Assembly: GCA_011503125.2 (NCBI GenBank)
Contig: WWBZ02000016.1
Coordinates: 2,294,001-2,358,000, forward strand
DNA: 64,000 nt
Reading direction: 5' to 3'
Source: Botryosphaeria dothidea
Taxonomy: Eukaryota > Ascomycota > Dothideomycetes > Botryosphaeriales > Botryosphaeriaceae
Numbering within the stretch: the first letter of the stretch is position 1; every line of letters starts with the position of its first letter. The position numbers and the translations under genes are program-made. The notes beneath the pieces were generated by a model that saw only the letters and a list, made by a program, of their open reading frames with translations, ran no database searches and was not told where the DNA came from. This document shows, piece by piece, positions 21,458 through 31,042 of this stretch.

Positions 21458-22696
21458 ATGGGTCGTCTTCACTCCAAGGGCAAGGTACGACTCCGCAATC
21501 ACTGTGTCACGACGGGAGAAAGCTGGCAGACCACCGCCGACGCTCTCGCACGGCGCCGCTTCCTGGATCATTTTTACTAATATCGACTTCAGGGTATCGC
21601 CAGCTCGGCCATCCCGTACTCCCGCACTGCCCCCGCGTGGCTCAAGACCACCCCCGATCAGGTCGTCGACCAGATCTGCAAGCTCGCCAGGTTCGTCCGC
21701 CCAGGATGGTTTCGCACGAGGGCAGAAATTTGGCATGATTCTGCAACGACTCTTGACGCGCATTGCTGGAACTATTGGGTGATTTTGGAAAGCTTCAATC
21801 GTGGTGGAGGATGTGTTGGTGCTGGACTTCCTGGTCAGACTGACCGAAGAGGGGTCCCTGCGGCTCCGCGCAAGTTCTCGACGGCCGCGTCACCGGGCAT
21901 TCTTTGTGTCACTGGCCGCGCAAGCATGATGGGTGAAGCGGAAACAGAATGCGGGGTTTTACAAAAGAGCCGGAACGAAGTCAAATCATCCAGATGCTTC
22001 CAGCAATGCGCGCTCATATCGACGTGGACTGCCGATCTCCAGGCTCCTGCACAATATCAAAAGTTCGGAATGAGTTACTGATAGCCGTCCACAGGAAGGG
22101 TGCCACCCCCTCGCAGATCGGTGTTGTCCTGAGGGACAGCCACGGCGTTGCCCAGGTCAAGGTCGTCACCGGTATGTACATGTTCAAGCATGTCGGAATT
22201 CTCTAGTGCAAGTCGTTAACACATTCACAGGCAACAAGATCCTCCGTATCCTCAAGTCCAACGGTCAGTTGATACCCGTCTGAATGCACATTTGCGCCAG
22301 AGCCGCGTGTTCAGAGGTGAAGCTCTATGAACACATGTCTTGGCGCGGTGGTTGCTATAAACAGACATAATATGCCTCTGATTGGTCTCCATGACTGACA
22401 GAGAGATAATTACAGGTCTCGCTCCTGAGATCCCTGAGGACCTTTACTTGTAAGTCCATACCTCTCCATGTCTTTTGCCGGCCTTGGTGGGCTAACAGAC
22501 CATGTCCAGCCTCATCCGCAAGGCCGTCTCCGTCCGCAAGCACCTCGAGAGGAACCGCAAGGACAGGGACTCCAAGTTCCGCCTCATTCTCATCGAGTCC
22601 CGTATCCACCGTCTTTCTCGCTACTACAAGACCGTCGGTGTCCTTCCCCCCACCTGGAAGTACGAGAGCGCCACCGCCTCTACCCTCGTCGCTTAA
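21458..22696 (+). CDS. RPS13: 40S ribosomal protein uS15 (S13)
   Basis: Six exons: 21458-21484, 21593-21690, 22095-22171, 22231-22263, 22416-22449 and 22510-22696. The sum is 456 nt, or 151 aa, exactly the family length. The protein is strongly conserved: [20 protein letters not shown] start, [68 protein letters not shown]-type helix ([20 protein letters not shown]), [10 protein letters not shown], end ASTLVA. It is a core small-subunit protein that contacts helices near the central domain of 18S rRNA. Introns are 108, 404, 59, 152 and 60 nt. Intron 2 is unusually long for this genome and intron 4 holds a hairpin. The upstream leader is pyrimidine-rich. Confidence 0.97.
22307..22334 (+). other. 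Hairpin inside RPS13 intron 4
   Basis: GTGTTCA-GAG, loop GTGAAG, CTC-TA-TGAACAC: a 10-bp stem with one 2-nt bulge. It could be part of an intronic non-coding RNA or a splicing regulator. No C/D or complete H/ACA box set is evident. Confidence 0.4.
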
Positions 22697-23396
22697 GCGC
22701 TCGACAGTGCGCGGCGTGTTTGGCGTGGCTAATTGGGGGATTGTGTGGATTCATGCTTAAACGGCAAGACCATCAGGCGGCGTAAAAGGAGGCTGCCCTA
22801 CCCTGGGAGGAAAAACGGCTGTCAAAAAATGGCTTAGGATGAGCGGTTAACGTTGAGATCACCTGGAAAATGGCGATCAATGGGAATGACTTCCTTTGCC
22901 TCATGTCTTGCGCTGTGAATATCATATTGGACTCTTACCCTCCATGACTGAAAGCCTCAATCGTGAATCAAGATTGAACAACGAGCCGGGACACAGCGTT
23001 AGAGGACTTCAAGGACTGTCGACGTTGGCAAATACTGCCCGGCTGTACTTGTGCGTGCGTGACCCCATGTGGAGTAACCCAGATTAGCCCTGAGATATCA
23101 TAAGACCAGACTTCCACAGGGTCCATGTCCGAATGCCATTCCCATTCATATGTTTTTGTAAACTCCATCCGCTATGCAAAACCCAGATCATCCCAGGGTA
23201 TTCTTTGTTGCTTTTTTTAAGCCAATACGACCTCAGAAATAGCAGCCCATTTTTTTGACAGTCAGGTTTTTGTGATGCCCCGCGCTAGAACGCCCTTCAG
23301 CCAGCAGATATCCCCACCACTTTCCCAGCTATTCCCCACGACGTTTAACGTCATATTCTTCTCCCCAATGAAGCCGATCGGACTTTTGGAGGCCTC
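22697..23396. other. Convergent intergenic region
   Basis: Contains the 3' UTRs of RPS13 (+) and SDC1 (-). There is a T-run at about 23212. No additional gene is supported. Confidence 0.45.
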
Positions 23397-24236
23397 TCAG
23401 TCGCGCTCATACTCCCTGCTCTTCTCAGCCAGGAAATCGGACAGCCACTTCAACGGTTTCTCCGGCCTAGAACAATCACAAAAGCAGTCAGCGCTCAATC
23501 CTCGCCCATAATACCTCCCAGCCATCCAACGACAAGAAAAACCCAAGTCTCGGGAGGGAAGAAAAAAAAACTCACTCGAACAGCGCGAGCTTCTTCATGC
23601 CTTCCAGTAGGTGCGGCGTGACGTTCTGGTTCAGGTACACGCGCGTCTGGCTGCCGTGCGGGTTGGGCTGCGTCGGCAGCTCTTGCCGCTGCTGCTGCTG
23701 CTGCTGCTGTTGTTGCGCGTTCGGCGTCGTGCCGCCGGACGGGCGCGGCGAGCCGGTGCGTACCATGTTGTTGTTGTTCGAGGCGCCGGCGGCGCCGGCG
23801 GACGCGGCGGTGGGCGGCGGCGTCGAGGTGCTGGCGATCGGCGGGGTTGCGTTGCCGGGCGTGTCGACGGCGGTGGTGGCGGTTGGGAGGGGCGCTCCGG
23901 CGGTGGTGGCTGGGGGTTCGGCGAGCGGCGTGGCCTGATGGTTCGGGCGGGGGTTAGTGGTGTGGTGTGCGCGGGCTGGTGGTGGTGTGGATGGAAGTGG
24001 TAGAGGAAAAGGTTACGACTGGTGGAAGCAGTAGATGCTATGGGCAAAAGGTGAAAGGCGAAGGGTGATCAGAGCGGAATGGGTGAATGCACATCAGCAG
24101 GAGTCTCCTCCTTCATCTCAACGTCCACGCTGCCATTGGTGGTGCCATTCGTCGCGGCGGGCGCAACAACGGTAGCATCGTGCTGCGGTGTTGGCGCGTC
24201 GCCGTCGGTAACAGGAACTGAACCGGAGTCGGCCAT
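23397..24236 (-). CDS. SDC1: COMPASS complex subunit SDC1 (DPY30 domain)
   Basis: Exons are 24236-24093, 23934-23576 and 23466-23397, with introns of 158 and 109 nt, giving 190 aa. The N-terminal 130 residues are low-complexity (Ala/Thr/Pro, an Asn run, a nine-Gln run). The C-terminus is a DPY30 dimerisation motif: VYLNQNVTPHLLEGMKKLAL, then FEPEKPLKWLSDFLAEKS, with the third exon supplying the conserved P.(K/R)PL.WL..(F/Y)L end. SDC1 binds the Ash2/Bre2 subunit of the Set1/COMPASS histone H3-K4 methyltransferase in the nucleus (known for the family). The length is typical of filamentous fungi, where the N-terminal tail is longer than in yeast. Confidence 0.92.
23688..23715. repeat. CTG/CAG repeat coding poly-Gln in SDC1
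   Basis: Near-perfect CTG triplets (plus strand), ending in TTG, encode nine Gln residues. It is a candidate polymorphic microsatellite. Confidence 0.85.
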
Positions 24237-24658
24237 GGCGGAAATATCGTTGCGGGGAGCTGAACAGTAAATGTGCTGTGGAGTGTATCTTGTGGAAAGG
24301 CCAATTGCGCGCGTGTGGGGATCGAGTCGAGGTCGAGTCGCGGGTTCGTTTGCGCGCAGGCGCTGGTCGAGCTTCGAGAACCCTTGTTAGAGCTCTGGCT
24401 CCGGTCCGGTTCTTCTTCGGATGATTGCCGACCTCTCTCATCCAACTCCAGCATTCCATCTCCTCTTCACTGGTTAAATCATATCTTCCATTCATAGTAT
24501 TCGACTAACTGCTCGCATTAGGAGTGCTCATATTGCTACCGGAAGTTGAAGCACACATCCACATATCGATGTCTACCAGAAAACGAATCAAAGCTATACG
24601 GTCAAATGCTTCTACCCCTCATTGAGCATGCCATACTCTCTCAACCACACCCATGTTT
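24237..24658. other. SDC1 promoter region
   Basis: No gene is seen. Short frames on both strands overlap and look like chance. The 3' end of the next minus-strand gene lies just beyond. Confidence 0.45.
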
Positions 24659-27594
24659 TCAAGCAGAAGCCTCATCAGCTCTCAGTCCAAGATTGGGAAG
24701 CTTGCATAGGACGTTGAAGTCCTGAGGAAGGCCCCAGATCTGAATGGAACGGAGATAGACGTAAGAATAGCCGATGTTGTCCAGGAAAGGCTGAAGGTCT
24801 CTAGCATAACCGAAGCAAAAGGAGATCTTCCCATAGAGAACTTGAACCGATTCTTGATATATTTGTCGGTTCACTCGGAGAAGAGCTGCGGTGACACTGG
24901 CACTCCAAAGGAATCCGTTAGTGAAAGTTCCCCGAATCTTGTCATTGTCATCAAAGGCAAACATGAATCGTCCGATTGAGCCAGTGTCGGCATCAGACTG
25001 GACCATGATTTTCTCGTCGGTCACCATTGCATGGCTGTATATCAAGTCTCGGACCTTGCGAGGGAACTTGAGGAACAGGGTTGATCCGATTGTCCAAGCT
25101 TCGATAATTCTCTTCAATTCATTCCGAAATTCGCTCTTCCGTTGACAATATGTGCTCGGATCGTTTTTACTGATTATCCTGCACAGGCACTCCGTGGGGC
25201 AGTCGACGTTGATGCTTCTCACAGCTCGAAGGTAGCCCGTATCCTTGTGTACTGACGCCACACCTCGAACCCAGCGGTATGCTTTCTCAAAAAATGCATC
25301 CGCTGCTCGGATAGGACTCTCAATCGACCAGCCTTCCAGTTCGGAGGGTGCATCCAACGACAAGCTTTGTAAGCGGTAAAGCTTGTCCAAATGCTTACCA
25401 CTGTCTGGCGCATACCAGAAGTTGTTGATACGCAAACTCCGGATATCTTTGCTTGAAGCGCCAATTTTGTCCAGGAAATGGCTCAACGCAACGCTCACGC
25501 CGGGAATTACGAAGTGGCTTCGTCCGTATAAAACCGGCAACGACTCCTCGTAGACTTGTTTTCTGGTGAGAAGCAGCCCCGGCGTCAGGCTCTCCTTCTG
25601 TTTGAATTGTTGCTTTATGGGTTCGTTGCGACGGACTCGAGAGTAAAATGTCACACGATGATAAACCGAGGGGAATTTCCTGCGAACCCTGAAGCGGATG
25701 TAGCCATTATTGCTGGGGTGGCTGATAATGGCCTCGTGCTGCAACACTTCCGGAACCATAGCATACGTGTAGATCTCATCTCTAATCTCTCGCGGCAGAT
25801 CGAGGAAGCGGAACGATGGATTTTGGTCCAGGACAATAACTTGGCGGCCCTTCAACGGGCCCTCCATGAGCGTGACCTGGTTGACTCTCATGTGAACTGT
25901 TGCACTCTCTGGTTCTGGAGCATGGCTTACCATTTGCAGGACCGAAAATGGAGACTTTGATTCCAGCTTCAGGTGGTAGCGAAACTTTGCATCGTCATGC
26001 TTCTGCGCTCTCTCCACGGCGGTATCTCCGAAGCACTTCACAGACGTTTCCGGTGCATGATCGCTCCACAGTTGGTAGTCAATGGTTGCCGAGACCTGGA
26101 ACGAGTTGCAAGCGCCAGTTTACAGTACTAGGACAAAAGTCTGCGCGAAATTAAGCGAGACGCGTCAAAACGCGCAACACGCGTCACACCTCTCCTCCTT
26201 GCATACCACCTTATGCCTCCACAACGCACTCCTTTACAAGAGCTCTTTGGCGAGCATAATAAGAATCATGAGTTCTCTCCATACCAACGTGGAATGCTGG
26301 CTGCCGCGCGTGCAATGGGTCACAGAACCACCTGGATTTCAAAGCAGCTACACACGCCTGAATCGTCAATTCGCACCACCCTCTCCCGCGCGCCATTACG
26401 CAACGAAGGACGCTCACAACTACGTTCCGGCAGGCCAAAGGTCCTCTCAGATCAAGACCAAAGGCATATCTTACGCATCGTACGGAATAATCCAAAGTTC
26501 ACCTATCAGGAGGTCAGAGAAGCCACAGGCGTAACCTGCTGTGCCCGTACACTCTCACGGTTCCTGGACACCTATAATATCAAGAAATGGCGCGCTGCAG
26601 GCCGCCCAGAGCTACGTGAGGAGCACGTAGCAATCAGGCTTGCCTGGGCGCTTGAGCATGTGGACTGGACTGAAGCGCAATGGGCTAAGGTTATCTGGTC
26701 AGATGAGTGCTCTGCAGAGCGTGGCAAGGGCGAAGAGAGGGAGTGGGTTTTTCGCACACCATGCCAGAAGTGGGACCCAGGTATGATCCAGCCATATAAA
26801 AAGGGTAAGGATATATCTATTATGGTATGGGCAGGCTTCTCTGGCAAGCGTGGGAGGTCACCCTTACACGTAATGATACGTGATCCGTTATCCAAGAGGG
26901 GTGGCTACTCAGCCGACTCCTATCTTGAAGTACTAGAGCAAAATATACCAAAGGTTTGGCGCAGAGGCATGCTATTCATGCAGGATAATGCGCCTATCCA
27001 TACAGCTATTAAAGTACGCGATTGGTTCACCCAAAAGCGTGTTAATATGATAGACTGGCCACCATATAGTCCAGATCTAAATCCTATCGAACACCTCTGG
27101 TTTCACCTTAAGGCTATAGTCTTAAGGCTCTATCCAGAGCTTAGTGAACTACGTGGAAATATAGATTATATTAGAGAGAAGCTTGGGCAGGCATTACAAG
27201 AGGCGTGGAAGGCATTACCACAGTCATTATTTGATAATGTACTAGGTAGTATGAAGCGGAGGTGTGAGGCAGTTATCCAGGCAGAGGGCTGGCATACGAA
27301 GTACTAGTATAAAACCAAGGCGAAAATCGATCTTCCTGGTCAATTCTGACTTAGTAGTAGCTTACTACGAGCTTCAGGAAGCGTGCATTGAGAAAAGGCG
27401 ACTTTGGTTTTCATTGGGGTGATCGCCTTGGTACGCGACTCGCGCAGACTTTTGTCCAGTGATTGTACTACCCGATGTAAAGCTACTGCAGAAGATCTTA
27501 CCTCCGAGGGGACGCAGTGTGTAGAGGTATCATCTGGGCTGGCGGTTGAGTCCATAGGATCTTCGCTAGGATCACTTGGACTCGGTGGGTGCAT
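24659..27594 (-). CDS. Protein with two F-box-like modules; intron 1 holds a transposon
   Basis: Exon 1 is 27594-27502 (ATG at 27594; donor GTAAGA after ..HCVPSE). Exon 2 is 26095-24659, after the acceptor TTCCAG. The exons join in phase 0 (93 + 1437 nt), giving 509 aa. Intron 1 is 1406 nt; without the Tc1 element and one TA it would be 61 nt, a normal size. The protein has two copies of the fungal F-box-like/DUF7730-style module. The first is FRFLDLPREIRDEIYTYAM (about 126) with LTPGLLLTRKQVYEESLPVL. The second is LFLKFPRKVRDLIYSHAM (about 371) with ALLRVNRQIYQESVQVLYG. A second, optional in-frame 54-nt intron (25877-25930) is possible. Function is unknown; such proteins may be substrate adaptors. 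The upstream exon is not obvious without removing the transposon. Confidence 0.72.
26123..27465 (+). mobile_element. Complete Tc1/mariner-type transposon
   Basis: A 1343-bp element flanked by TA target duplications (26121-26122 and 27466-27467). The terminal inverted repeats are about 26 bp, with an 18-bp identical core (GGACAAAAGTCTGCGCGA at 26131-26148 and its complement near 27440-27457); the outer 8 bp differ at five positions. It carries one intact transposase. It lies antisense within intron 1 of the F-box-like gene. The clean TSDs and open transposase point to a fairly recent, possibly still active insertion. Confidence 0.9.
26213..27307 (+). CDS. Tc1/mariner transposase (DD34E)
   Basis: A single open frame of 364 aa. 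The N-terminal helix-turn-helix DNA-binding region (FSPYQRGMLAAARAMGHRTT, with GRPKVLSDQD as a linker near 73-82) is followed by a second HTH (FTYQEVREATGVTCCARTLS) and the DDE_3 catalytic domain. The triad is visible: D164 in IWSDECS, D258 in FMQDNAPIH and E293 in LNPIEHLW, with 34 residues between the second Asp and Glu, as in Tc1 elements. The frame has no stops or frameshifts, so the enzyme could be functional. It catalyses cut-and-paste transposition into TA sites. Confidence 0.95.
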   Translation: MPPQRTPLQELFGEHNKNHEFSPYQRGMLAAARAMGHRTTWISKQLHTPESSIRTTLSRAPLRNEGRSQLRSGRPKVLSDQDQRHILRIVRNNPKFTYQEVREATGVTCCARTLSRFLDTYNIKKWRAAGRPELREEHVAIRLAWALEHVDWTEAQWAKVIWSDECSAERGKGEEREWVFRTPCQKWDPGMIQPYKKGKDISIMVWAGFSGKRGRSPLHVMIRDPLSKRGGYSADSYLEVLEQNIPKVWRRGMLFMQDNAPIHTAIKVRDWFTQKRVNMIDWPPYSPDLNPIEHLWFHLKAIVLRLYPELSELRGNIDYIREKLGQALQEAWKALPQSLFDNVLGSMKRRCEAVIQAEGWHTKY

Positions 27595-28288
27595 GGTGAG
27601 CGCTGTTCAGGTCATGAAAGTTTTCAATGTCCGAGGAAGACTGGCAGGGTTGAGCGTCCCGGCGAAGTCCTTGTATGAGAGTGTGTGGATCAGCAAAATA
27701 TCGGGTTGGGTCGACCACCTTGCAAGGAAGGTGAAGAAAGCAGCTACCGGCACGCTAGTACCAATGGGGGTGAAAGCAGTCGTGCGGACATCAGTGTCTT
27801 CACTTTGTCCGGACACTTACGTTTGGATGACTGCTTCGACTTCCCAAGTGCAGTAATGAAGATGGCCCACCGTAGATCGTGGCAATTGTTACGTACTATT
27901 TACTATTTACATTCACACACTGAGCGGCACGGCATGTTTAGCATATTGGACAGCGTGTTCGCGGTGGCCGGCCGCGAAGTGCTTCCGGACCTGGATCGGA
28001 AAGAGCGTCCGTAGAACAGGCAACAACCATCTCACACTTTTATTTTCGTCTTCTGGCCGACTCTCAATTACAACGTTCCTGCCACGGATTTTGGTCAGCT
28101 GCAATCAGACGATGAATTCATACGCAATTTTATTCAGATGCAGGCAGGATACGAATGTCTTCCGCGTTACACGGCTCCAACCCCCTTTCTACGTAGACCG
28201 CACCACGTCAATCAGCTCCGCATCCGCCTGATTATATACGAAGGTCACTGCCACCCACTATCCATTGAATAACCAACTCAGATGCCAA
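27595..28288. other. Intergenic, no gene recognised
   Basis: This is the 5' side of the F-box-like gene at 27594. A minus-strand frame at 27607-27816 begins with an ATG but has no recognisable content. A plus-strand frame runs across the transposon edge and is not credible. Confidence 0.4.
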
Positions 28289-29121
28289 TCATGGTTTCAT
28301 GCAAAGAAACACCCCCCGGGGAAACACGCAGTCCTCGGAAACTGCTGGCCTCGGTGAACTGGTGTCTCCTCCTGTTCCTGGCTGCGCACCAGTTGCGGAC
28401 CTCAACCGCATCGACACTGGCGCCGAGTCTATCAGCCCCTGCAGACGCTCTATCATTTTCTCTATGAATGTTTCGCCATCGGTTACGAACGAAAACGAAT
28501 CGGTGAACGAATCGGACGTGACTTTCGAGGGCCACGCTCTGGTCTTCCGCATTGCCGAACCTAGCCATCCACTTCCGAATAGTGATATGTATGCACCAAG
28601 ACAGGTAGTCAAGGTCGATATAGTGGGTGTCCCATATGAACCATATGCGCTGCAAATTCGGAAGTGAGGCGAGAGTATTGGAATGGGCTTCATGGATGCC
28701 CACCATATTCCAACGCCGTTTCTTCCAGTCCTGAACTGGAGATTGATTGTTTCCCATGCCAAAGAAATCGATGAGCGCAATATCCTCGACGTACGACGCG
28801 TTCGTAGGCATCATCCTGCTTGAATAGCCTGTTGGAAAGTCAGCAAAATGCAACGATTATAATCATATTTCAGAATGGGCGATTTTGATGACGGGCATCG
28901 AGACCGGAAGAGGATACAATATGCCATTCCCGAAGATCAGGGCGTGTGACAATTACCTGCAAGCGCAATATATGGGTGAATGATCGCGAAGATGAGTCAA
29001 GAACGTGCTCCTGGATATTCATATCAAGACGCACGCCACGCAGCGACTGTCAAATTGTTGCTCGAACATTTGCAGAAGCAAGGGCCAGCAACTTCACAAT
29101 ACTTTCAACAACAGTGAAGTT
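28289..29121 (-). pseudogene. F-box-like/LRR-type gene relic
   Basis: Minus-strand segments read like the C-terminal half of fungal F-box-like proteins: YVEDIALIDFFGMG, NMVGIHEAHSNTLASLPNLQ, RIWFIWDTHYIDLDYLSWCI, TIRKWMARFGNAEDQSVALE. The frame then shifts near 28485-28495 to one reading FVTDGETFIEKMIERLQGL. An acceptor-like CCAACAG precedes the main segment. A further upstream segment (28957-29121) reads as a weak helical repeat region but contains an in-frame TGA. There is no N-terminal LPxEIRxxIY motif or start. I infer a decayed gene; the exact limits are uncertain. Confidence 0.4.
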
Positions 29122-29276
29122 ATCAATTACCTCTCATCTGACCGCGAACGCGTCAAATCAAAAAACATCAAATAGACCAAAAGAGCATCCGGCCGCCCTG
29201 AGCCTGGCCAGTGGTATCACATCTTTCCCAGCCAACCTTCCCGTCCCAACCCATCAACTCCAAGCAAGAAATGCTC

Positions 29277-29821
29277 TCAAGCCGTCGGCGTAGCTTCGCG
29301 GCTCGCCTCCTTCTCCTTCTCCTTGTGGCCATCCAAATGTAACAGATGCTTCACCTTGTCTCCCAGCCCCTCCTTCTTCTCTTCATGCGGGGGCCCGCTG
29401 TGCCCGCCATACTTCTCCCGGTGCACGTTGCCCTCGCCACCCCTCCCCGTATGGTAGTTCTCGTACCCGGCGCCGGGGTTGCGCAGCGCGGTCTCGGGGA
29501 CGATGTCCTGGCTCTTGCGCGGAGGCACGGCCTGGTCGCCGGTCTGGGGCGCGAGACGGGGCGAACCGATGTTGCCGGCGCCGCCGCGGCCGGTGCTGTA
29601 GTCCTTGCCGGGAGCGTCGGGCTGGCCCTGGACGCCTTCGTGCACGATTTCGCCGTCCGTGTAGACGGTCGGGTCGGGGCCGATGTTGCCGGCGCCTGTG
29701 GGAGGTCAGCTTGGAGGGTTTTGCGGTTGCGGCGTCTGAGAAATAAACGACGATGACGTCGATGCCGAGCTGGGATGTACGCACCTCCGCGGCCGGTCGA
29801 GACGATTGGATCAGTAGGCAT
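29277..29821 (-). CDS. Par32-like (DUF3602) small protein
   Basis: Exon 1 is 29821-29785, the 89-nt intron is 29696-29784 and exon 2 is 29695-29277, giving 151 aa. It has the signature short repeats of the family: STGRGGAGNI twice (residues about 8-17 and 41-50, the first split by the intron) and HTGRGGEGNVHREKYGG. It ends in a charged Lys/Glu tail (DGHKEKEKEASREA). It is predicted to be disordered. In yeast the family member Par32 is phosphorylated after rapamycin treatment and inhibits ammonium transporters; whether that role holds here is not known. The upstream region, shared with no other gene, is GC-rich. Confidence 0.85.
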
Positions 29822-31042
29822 GGTTGAGGGTAGATTGAGGTGGTTTTGCTTTTCCTCGAGCTGAGTGCTGTTGTCGAAGTGGGTTGTTTGGTGGGGCAGA
29901 CGCAGGTCCGGGGGGTGTTGCAAGTGTAAATAAGCTGCAGAACTGCGGCGCGGATGGGCGACGTAATCGGCACGTCCTTTCGATCAGGCAGGCGCGAATC
30001 AGAGCAAAACAGGAAGCATGCAGCTTTGGAATAGGCCGTCGCGCAAAACAGCCAACTCTAGCAGCTGGGCGAGGGCTGGACTGGGCTGGCAACAAGGCAC
30101 AAATGACGCAACCACGCGATCGGGCTCCAGCTCGAGATGGCAGGACGTGGGATGCGCGAGTCGCCCATGACATGCGCCGACCTGGCCGCGCTCGTGGTTC
30201 GTGGCCCGTGGCCCGGCGCAAGGTCCTAGCCGGGATTCGGCGCGTGTGGCTTCGAAGCGGATAGCATGACGAAGGAGAGGGCAGACGGTGGATGCGGTTT
30301 CGCAGCAGCAATTTGTCGAAAGTGTGAGGTGATTGCGGTTGGGCGATGGTGATACCGTGCCGGGGCGAGAGATAAGGTGATGTCACCCTATTCGCCCCGC
30401 GTCGCCCTTCACGTGCGTCGCGCTCCGCTCCTCTCCCACGCGTTCGTCGTCCGTTTCCGCGAGCGCGCGCCGTCGGCGTTCGCGCCAAGGCCATTTATAA
30501 ATCGTATTACCTCCCGCGCTTGTTCGCCCAGAATGCTATGGATGAAGATGTGCTATTTCGAGATGCTTGCGTCTTCGCGCCTCGATGACGTCGACACGCC
30601 CACGACTAACTGATTGGGGCAATTCATATGCTTAGCTAACGACGGCGCTGCGGTCACGACTTCTGGCCTATCACAACGCTGGTCTCCAAAGCATTGCGTC
30701 TTCCTCTCGAAGGTTGCTTTGACCTTCGTGCTATAACTTGAGGGCCAATCTCTGTCAACGCTTTCGCATTCACTGACGTGACATCGCCCAAAAGCTGCAT
30801 CCGAGTGTGATGTTCGTGCTCGCAAACTGCATAATCGAAGAGGAAAGGGGTATCTACGACGCCGTCCATTAGGACCCCAAACCACTACGCCAGAATCTCC
30901 TTAAAACCAGCAGGGGAAAGAAAAAAGAGAGCAATCCCGAATCCATCTCGCCAGAATCCCATAATCCCATAAAGCGTCAGAATAGAGGGAACGTCAATGA
31001 AGGTAACTCCCTTAGGTGGAATGATCGCCAACCACCCATAAT
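29822..31042. other. Intergenic, promoter-side region
   Basis: GC-rich near the Par32-like gene, then AT-richer. Long frames at 29811-30494 (minus) and 30553-30885 (minus) are high-Arg/Ser shadows without domains. No gene is supported. Confidence 0.45.

Noticed and set aside
21691..22094. U14 snoRNA in RPS13 intron 2
   Set aside because: No convincing C (RTGATGA) and D (CTGA) box pair with terminal stem and no U14 conserved domains were found by eye.
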